Shown here: one piece after another, positions 8,259 to 12,878 of the stretch
Numbering within the stretch: position 1 is the stretch's first letter
How the letters are laid out: each line of letters opens with the position of its first letter
DNA from: Planctomycetota bacterium
GTDB taxonomy: Bacteria > Planctomycetota > Planctomycetia > Planctomycetales > Planctomycetaceae
DNA: 12,878 bases
Assembly: GCA_003669575.1 (NCBI GenBank)
Contig: QWOR01000159.1
Location: forward strand, 1-12,878
Reading direction: 5' to 3'
Made by a program: the position numbers and the translations under genes
Notes under the pieces: generated by a model
Told to the model about the DNA's origin: nothing
Seen by the model: only the letters and a program-made list of their open reading frames with translations
Databases searched by the model: none

Positions 8259-8313
8259 CGGATGTCCGAACTCAAGGAGGTGGACGGACAAATGCATGAG
8301 GCTCCGCGAGGGA
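8259..8313 (+). promoter_or_regulatory. GGA-rich csrA leader, probable CsrA binding sites
   Basis: Five GGA motifs occur in 55 bases before csrA: 8260-8262 (in the loop-prone CGGATGTCCG), 8276-8278, 8282-8284, 8286-8288 and 8311-8313. The last is inside the csrA Shine-Dalgarno GAGGGA (8308-8313). GGA is the core CsrA recognises in RNA, and several sites with one over the ribosome site is the arrangement known for CsrA repression of its own mRNA in E. coli. Autoregulation is therefore inferred. Confidence 0.5.
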
Positions 8314-8320
8314 TTAGGTT

Positions 8321-8512
8321 ATGCTGGTGCTCAGTCGCAAACAGGATGAAAAGATCATCATCGGTGACTCAATCACGTTGATGGTCGTCGCGATTCAAGG
8401 TGACAAGGTTCGTCTGGGCATCGAAGCCCCCAAGGATGTCTCCATACACCGTGAAGAAGTGTATCAGGCGATCCAGCGGGAACGACACGACCACGAGCCT
8501 CAGGATTCTTAA
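8321..8512 (+). CDS. csrA: Carbon storage regulator CsrA
   Basis: This 63-residue protein matches CsrA from end to end: MLVLSRKQDEKIIIGDSITL, a central VVAIQGDKVRLGIEAPKDV, and SIHREEVYQAIQRE. The RNA-binding residues L4, R6 and R44 are present. CsrA is a homodimer that binds GGA motifs in mRNA leaders and blocks or promotes translation and turnover. ATG 8321 is the first possible start in this frame (a TAG lies at 8315-8317), and GAGGGA is 7 bases upstream. The final ten residues are polar and variable. In many bacteria csrA sits with flagellar genes; here it is alone, divergent from the YkgJ-type gene. Confidence 0.97.
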   Translation: MLVLSRKQDEKIIIGDSITLMVVAIQGDKVRLGIEAPKDVSIHREEVYQAIQRERHDHEPQDS

Positions 8513-8614
8513 TCCGTTCTGGATGTCCTGATTCGCTCGGATCGGCTTTCTTCCGTGTGAAATCAAACACCCCGACTTGGTCGACCTCATCATCTGAGAT
8601 GGGCCAGGGCGGGG

Positions 8615-9565
8615 TTAGGTTTTTTGGTAGACCACTCCGGTATCAATCCGCTGAAACCCCGCTGAGACCAAGGCCCGGACTGCCATCGGGCTGCTGTCGG
8701 GGGCGTGGATTTCCGCGTGATGGAAGTGGTCCTGGCGCAAGCTGCGAACCACCTCAATCAGCAGCGTCTGACCGTATCCCTGGCCGCGACAGCTGGGAGC
8801 GACCCGCATGTCGACGATGCCGACCGACCGGTTCTGCCAGGCATCTTCGTAGTGGTCCAGCGGTGTGACGCTGACGCTGGCGATCGGCTCGCCGGTGCGT
8901 TTCATCTTCAGGCAATAGCGAACAGAATCTGTCCGCCCCAAATGCGTGTAGTACCACCAGTTTGGTGACTCCGACGTTTCGAGAGTCACCAACTCCGTTT
9001 GCCGCCGGATCAGCACACTGCGCATCGTCGTCGGGTCACGTGGTACAGTCAGGTCCCGCTGATAGACACCGTGCTTTTCGAACTCGGTGTACCCCAGCTT
9101 CTGCAGAAACGGCTGTCCGAGCGGATCGCTCAGCAGGAATCCCGAAGGACGGCACCCTCCGTAAAGTCCAAAGAAAAATGGATCGAGTCCACGTGCCGGA
9201 CCTGCCAGAATCCGCTCGACCGAATTCTCCTGCAGGTAGGTTTCAGCCCTGTGGATCAGCTCAGTCCCGATTCCTTTTCGCCGATAGGCGGGAGCCACGA
9301 CGACCGCACAAATCACGCCGGTCGTTCGATCAAGCTGAGAGCGATCTTCCGTGGCCCCAAAGCCGGAGTGAACCAGCCCTACGATTTCCTGGCCGTCCAA
9401 AGCAATCGTGAGACCAGCGGGATCAAAGTATGGCTGGCCGTAATTCAGATCTTCAAACGCATCGATGGAACGGGGTAAGGCCGCTCCGCGTCCCATCTGG
9501 CTTTCGCACCAGAGCTTCCAGATCCCGGGGGGATCGAAGTTTCGGAAGCAGCGGTACTCGATCAA
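8615..9565 (-). CDS. Two-domain GNAT-family N-acetyltransferase
   Basis: From TTG 9565 this encodes 316 residues and two GNAT folds in tandem. The N-terminal domain (about 1-170) has motif A VICAVVVAPAYRRKGIGTEL with the acetyl-CoA loop RRKGIG (95-100). The C-terminal domain (about 180-316) has GIVDMRVAPSCRGQGYGQTL with RGQGYG (260-265). Both loops are intact, so either domain could bind acetyl-CoA; the substrate is unknown. The TTG start is preferred because AGGAG lies 7 bases upstream and the protein then begins MIEYRCFRNFDPP; a GTG at 9586 would place that site inside the gene. It lies 48 bases downstream of transketolase on the same strand and may be co-transcribed. It converges with csrA; I see no clear terminator in 8513-8614. 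Confidence 0.88.
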   Translation of the reverse strand: MIEYRCFRNFDPPGIWKLWCESQMGRGAALPRSIDAFEDLNYGQPYFDPAGLTIALDGQEIVGLVHSGFGATEDRSQLDRTTGVICAVVVAPAYRRKGIGTELIHRAETYLQENSVERILAGPARGLDPFFFGLYGGCRPSGFLLSDPLGQPFLQKLGYTEFEKHGVYQRDLTVPRDPTTMRSVLIRRQTELVTLETSESPNWWYYTHLGRTDSVRYCLKMKRTGEPIASVSVTPLDHYEDAWQNRSVGIVDMRVAPSCRGQGYGQTLLIEVVRSLRQDHFHHAEIHAPDSSPMAVRALVSAGFQRIDTGVVYQKT

Positions 9566-9572
9566 GGATCGA

Positions 9573-9577
9573 CTCCT
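9573..9577 (-). promoter_or_regulatory. Shine-Dalgarno site deciding the TTG start of the acetyltransferase
   Basis: AGGAG on the minus strand lies 7 bases before TTG 9565. It would fall within the coding region if the upstream GTG 9586 were used, which supports the shorter protein. Confidence 0.6.
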
Positions 9578-9613
9578 GTACGTCACAGACGGCGATGCAG
9601 CGGCGACAGCTGA

Positions 9614-11602
9614 TTACTTCGCGGCAGCAATCACATCGTCGGCCGTCATGTGCAGTTCTTTCATGACGGTGTCGCCGGGGGCGCTGATGCCGAAACGATC
9701 GATGCCGATGATCGTCCCTTCGTCGCCCACGTACTTCCACCACAGACCGCTGACGCCCGCCTCGATGGCGATTCGCTTCTTGCAGCTCTTGGGAAGCACT
9801 TCGTCGCGGTAGGCCTGCGGCTGGCGGTCAAAACGCTCGAAGCAGGGGAGCGAGACGACTCGCGTCCCGGGGCCCAGTTGTTCCGAGGCCTTCATGACGT
9901 GCTGCAGTTCGCTACCCGTGGCCAGCAGGATCTTGTCCAGCTTGGCGGTTTCCTTCTTCGCGATGTAGCCGCCGAGGGCGACCCCTTCGCGGCGCGTCTT
10001 GACGGGGATCGAGTTCTGCGAGGGAATGTTTTGGCGGGTCAGCAGCAGAACCGTGGGGCCATGAGTCTTCTGCAGGGCAGCTGCGAAGGCACCGGCGGTC
10101 TCTTCCGCGTCACCGGGGCGAATCACGTCCAGGCCGGGGATGACACGGAGTCCGCTGCAAGTTTCGACCGGCTGATGGGTGGGGCCGTCTTCACCGACAC
10201 CGATCGAATCGTGCGTGAAGATGTAAAGTGTCGGCAGGTGAGCCAGCGCTGCCAGGCGAATTGATGGTCGCAGATAGTCGGCGAAGACCGCGAACGTCGC
10301 GCCGCTGGCCCGGAAGATGCCGTCGTAGGCGATCCCGTTCATGATCGCGCCCATGCCGTGTTCGCGAATTCCGAACCAGATGTTCCGACCGTCAGCTGTG
10401 CCCGACTGGGGCTCGAAGTCCTTGCCCCCCTTGATGTAGTTCTTCGTCGAGCCGTACAGGTCAGCACTGCCGGTGACCAGCGTGGGTATGGCCTTGGCAA
10501 TCGGCTGCAGCACATCGCTGCCCGCCTGCCGCGTGGCGATCTTTGCATCGGCAGGGAATTCGGGGATCAGGTCAAGCAGGTTGGCGGGAACCTTCCCGGC
10601 AACAGCGTCGGCCAGCAACTGAGCCTTGTCAGGATTGGCCTTCGACCAGGCAGCGAAGGTCTTTTGCCAAACGTCGTATTTAGCTGCAAGTTCCTTCTGA
10701 TGTCCGGAAAAGAAGGTTTTCACCTTGTCCGAGACGTAGAAGTGTTCGGCAGGCAGGCCCAGGCCTTTGCGGGCCGCATCAGAGAACTTGGCTCCGCCTT
10801 CGCCGTGACCCGCAGCTGTACCAGCCACTTCGGGAATGCCGCGAGCAATCTGTGTCTTGGCAATGATCAGCTTCGGACGACCGTTGTCGTTCTTCTTGGC
10901 AGTTTCTACTGCCTTGACCACGGCGACAATATCGTGACCATCGATCGTCACGGCATCCCAACCCATTGCCGTAAACCGGGCAGCTGTGTCGCCGCTCTGA
11001 GTCTTGATTGCCATCGCGTCGAGGGTGACATCGTTGGAGTCGTAGATCAGGATCAGATTGTCGAGCTGGAAGTGCCCCGCGAAGGCTGCAGCTTCGTAAG
11101 CGACACCTTCCTGCAGGCATCCGTCACCAGCCAGAGCGATGATGTGCTGGTCAAAAATCTTGTGCTCAGCGGTGTTGAAGTGAGCCGCCGCCATCTTCGC
11201 GGAAACGGCGTAACCCGCAGCGTTTCCGACTCCCTGTCCCAGCGGACCCGTCGTGGCTTCGACGCCGACTGTTTCACCGAACTCCGGGTGGCCGGGGGTC
11301 TTGCTGTGCAGCACGCGGAAGTTCTTGACCTCTTCCAGCGGCAGGTCGTAACCCGACACGTGCAACCAGCTGTAGAGGAACATGCTGCCATGCCCCGCCG
11401 AGAGAATGAACCGGTCGCGGTTCAACCACTTGGGATCGGAGGGGTTGTAGCTCAACGCCTGGCCGAACAATGCGGCACCGACTTCGGCCGCTCCCAGCGG
11501 AAGTCCCAGATGTCCCGACGAACACTTATGAACCGCATCGATTGCCAGCCCCCGGGCGATGTTGGCAGCTTCCGCGAGAACGTCAGTCGGGAGTGTACTC
11601 AT
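9614..11602 (-). CDS. tkt: Transketolase
   Basis: This 662-residue enzyme has the full transketolase length and layout: a TPP-binding domain, a middle Pyr domain and a C-terminal domain. It moves two-carbon ketol units between sugar phosphates in the pentose phosphate pathway, using thiamine diphosphate and a divalent metal. Visible residues are H31 (SSGHLG), H71 (SAGHGS), H105 (PGHPE), the TPP motif from GDG (159-161) to DSN (188-190), the catalytic Glu in IREHGMG (E414), and H476 in EDGPTHQP. The common SGHPG motif reads SGHLG here, with the His kept. ATG 11602 has no obvious Shine-Dalgarno, which is not rare in planctomycetes. The acetyltransferase gene follows after 48 bases. The 225 bases upstream hold no promoter that I can support. 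Confidence 0.97.
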   Translation of the reverse strand: MSTLPTDVLAEAANIARGLAIDAVHKCSSGHLGLPLGAAEVGAALFGQALSYNPSDPKWLNRDRFILSAGHGSMFLYSWLHVSGYDLPLEEVKNFRVLHSKTPGHPEFGETVGVEATTGPLGQGVGNAAGYAVSAKMAAAHFNTAEHKIFDQHIIALAGDGCLQEGVAYEAAAFAGHFQLDNLILIYDSNDVTLDAMAIKTQSGDTAARFTAMGWDAVTIDGHDIVAVVKAVETAKKNDNGRPKLIIAKTQIARGIPEVAGTAAGHGEGGAKFSDAARKGLGLPAEHFYVSDKVKTFFSGHQKELAAKYDVWQKTFAAWSKANPDKAQLLADAVAGKVPANLLDLIPEFPADAKIATRQAGSDVLQPIAKAIPTLVTGSADLYGSTKNYIKGGKDFEPQSGTADGRNIWFGIREHGMGAIMNGIAYDGIFRASGATFAVFADYLRPSIRLAALAHLPTLYIFTHDSIGVGEDGPTHQPVETCSGLRVIPGLDVIRPGDAEETAGAFAAALQKTHGPTVLLLTRQNIPSQNSIPVKTRREGVALGGYIAKKETAKLDKILLATGSELQHVMKASEQLGPGTRVVSLPCFERFDRQPQAYRDEVLPKSCKKRIAIEAGVSGLWWKYVGDEGTIIGIDRFGISAPGDTVMKELHMTADDVIAAAK

Positions 11603-11827
11603 GTCGTTATAGGTGGTGCTGAAGAGGGATGCGGAGCAATAGCGAATTCGCCCCAGGAGCGCGAGGCAAAACCAAGCGGAATGCTAACGCTGCCGGGACA
11701 TGGTCGCAACCAACGTTTCGCTGTCGAAGACCGAACATCGGTTTGATGTGGTGATGCGTTGTCAGTCGTCCATTCTCAGTTTTCAGACAGGTCAAACGCA
11801 GTGTTGATCAAAGGTCCACAGCGGTCG

Positions 11828-12878
11828 TTAGCGGCGTTCGATCACGGACCCTGACTGGAGTGGATCACGCCGACGAAGCATGGTGAGGCAGAGTCCCGTG
11901 AGAGCCATTGCGCAGACGGTGAAGATGATCTGATTCGGTGTCCGGCCGGTCCATTGTCTCCATGGCCAGCCATGCCCGAAGAATTCCGTATTCAATCCAA
12001 AGAACGTGAATGTGGTCAGAAGCAGAGCCACGGCTGCAAACGATCTGGTCGATTGCTTGTGGTGACCTCGAATCATCAGCTCGATTGCGGCGTAACTTAA
12101 GATCGCCATGGGGATGGCCACGATGACGAGCCAGCCTGTTCCCGAGGAAAAGTGTGGCGTATCCGAATAATTGAATGCCCTGATTGATTTGGCCACGATG
12201 GGAGCGGCGACAATCGGAAGGACCATCAGATAGGGCCAGGCTCGACCACTGCAAATGGCTGCGGCCGGAATTAATGTCATGAGCAATCCGCCCGAGGTGT
12301 ATCCACTGACAATATGACCGCCAGTACCCAGCGTGGCCTGCTCCGAGGCAATGAGCAGCACCCCATGGAAGACGCACAACGCGGCTTCCCACGAGGGCGT
12401 TAAGGAGACAGCCGGCTGCGGGCATTCGCTTGGGATCAAACGGCAATTCAGCCAGACTCCCATTCCCAGAACTGCTCCCCAGATCATCCCGAAGGCAGTC
12501 TCCATCATGTTCCACCAGTTGAAGTAGCCGAACCAGTCCTTCCAGGCACCCGTGGCAAATGCCTCGCTGTTCCAGGCGTGATATGCCTGAATACATTGCC
12601 CACCGGGGAATCCGAGCATGCCTCCCAAAATCGCAAAGAGTCCCAACCGCAGAGCGAGGCGATCGTTTCGAAAGAGCCTGACATAAACCAGAAGGCCCAC
12701 CAGAGCGAACAGCAGTCCCCCCCAGACTTCCCGGCGGGGCTTCAGGTCAGCGCCCGGTTCAAATTCCCAGCTGTCAGAGAAATAGATCGTGGGCAGGATC
12801 TTGTTGGCCGGATCAAAGGGCGAGTTCAAAACCGCGACACCCAGTCGAGACAATCCCAACAGGACCAGAATCAGGACG
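11828..12878 (-). CDS. Multi-pass membrane protein, 5' end outside window
   Basis: The frame is open to the right edge (about 349 residues visible). A TTG at 12859 is possible, but the codons above it keep encoding a hydrophobic LILVLLG segment, so the true start lies beyond the window. At least eight to nine hydrophobic spans are visible, for example GGLLFALVGLLVYVRLF, FGMIWGAVLGMGVWL, IVAIPMAILSYAAIELMI and IIFTVCAMALTGLCL. A soluble-looking stretch near the visible N-terminus contains YFSDSWEFEPGADLKPRREV, and FPGGQCIQAYHAW follows the second span. The C-terminus is basic (RRRDPLQSGSVIERR). I do not recognise the family; an integral inner-membrane protein of unknown function is all that can be supported. 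The 225 bases between its stop and the transketolase start hold no supportable gene. Confidence 0.8.
   Translation of the reverse strand, partial: VLILVLLGLSRLGVAVLNSPFDPANKILPTIYFSDSWEFEPGADLKPRREVWGGLLFALVGLLVYVRLFRNDRLALRLGLFAILGGMLGFPGGQCIQAYHAWNSEAFATGAWKDWFGYFNWWNMMETAFGMIWGAVLGMGVWLNCRLIPSECPQPAVSLTPSWEAALCVFHGVLLIASEQATLGTGGHIVSGYTSGGLLMTLIPAAAICSGRAWPYLMVLPIVAAPIVAKSIRAFNYSDTPHFSSGTGWLVIVAIPMAILSYAAIELMIRGHHKQSTRSFAAVALLLTTFTFFGLNTEFFGHGWPWRQWTGRTPNQIIFTVCAMALTGLCLTMLRRRDPLQSGSVIERR

Noticed and set aside
10358..11746. Open frame of 462 codons on the + strand, antisense to transketolase
   Set aside because: It lies almost wholly opposite a strongly conserved transketolase gene, shows no recognisable domain, and is explained by the codon bias of the real gene.
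11607..11795. 62-codon minus-strand frame upstream of transketolase
   Set aside because: No ribosome site, no domain, and it occupies the expected leader and promoter region of tkt.
11865..12596. 243-codon minus-strand frame inside the membrane protein gene
   Set aside because: It is an alternative frame of the same strand within a frame with clear membrane spans; the peptide lacks hydrophobic or domain structure.

Overview
The window looks like a planctomycete chromosome (order Planctomycetales is my inference). Supporting signs are the tyrosine recombinase type with substituted catalytic histidines, the tiny lipoprotein ending in a PYRTHGG-type motif, an HU-like protein with an acidic tail, moderately high G+C, and several GTG/TTG starts. 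No database search was possible, so family names rest on motifs and on my memory of these families.

Positions 1 to about 6283 are the tRNA-proximal part of an integrative genetic element. Its five intact genes all lie on the + strand and read toward an initiator tRNA gene. In order they are: a decayed ISL3-type transposase remnant (1-567), a small helix-turn-helix protein with some resemblance to phage terminase small subunits (718-1281), a zinc-ribbon plus winged-helix protein of unknown function (1447-2172), an AlpA/excisionase-type DNA-binding protein (2261-2473), a 712-residue primase-helicase replication protein (2567-4705), and a tyrosine integrase (4964-6283). The integrase reading frame runs through an intrinsic terminator and into the 3' part of the convergent tRNA-fMet gene, which marks the integration site. 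The other att site was not found, so the element continues beyond the left edge. The set of integrase, AlpA-like protein, primase-helicase and a possible TerS-like protein resembles phage satellites or replicating mobilizable islands; this is the most interesting part of the window.

Positions 6243 to 12878 are host backbone. They hold the initiator tRNA (minus strand), a 72-residue lipoprotein (minus), an HU/IHF-family protein (minus, with a good sigma70-like promoter and two inverted repeats upstream), a YkgJ-type cysteine-cluster protein (minus), and divergent csrA (plus) with a leader rich in GGA motifs that suggests CsrA autoregulation. Next come a two-domain GNAT acetyltransferase (minus) and, 48 bases upstream of it on the same strand, transketolase, possibly one operon. 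The window ends in a multi-pass membrane protein (minus) whose 5' end lies beyond the right edge.

In the element, the integrase and AlpA-like protein would direct insertion and excision at tRNA-fMet, the primase-helicase would replicate the excised circle, and the two DNA-binding proteins would regulate it or, more speculatively, act in packaging. The only gene-free stretch of about 300 bases (7339-7639) holds the HU promoter region and inverted repeats.
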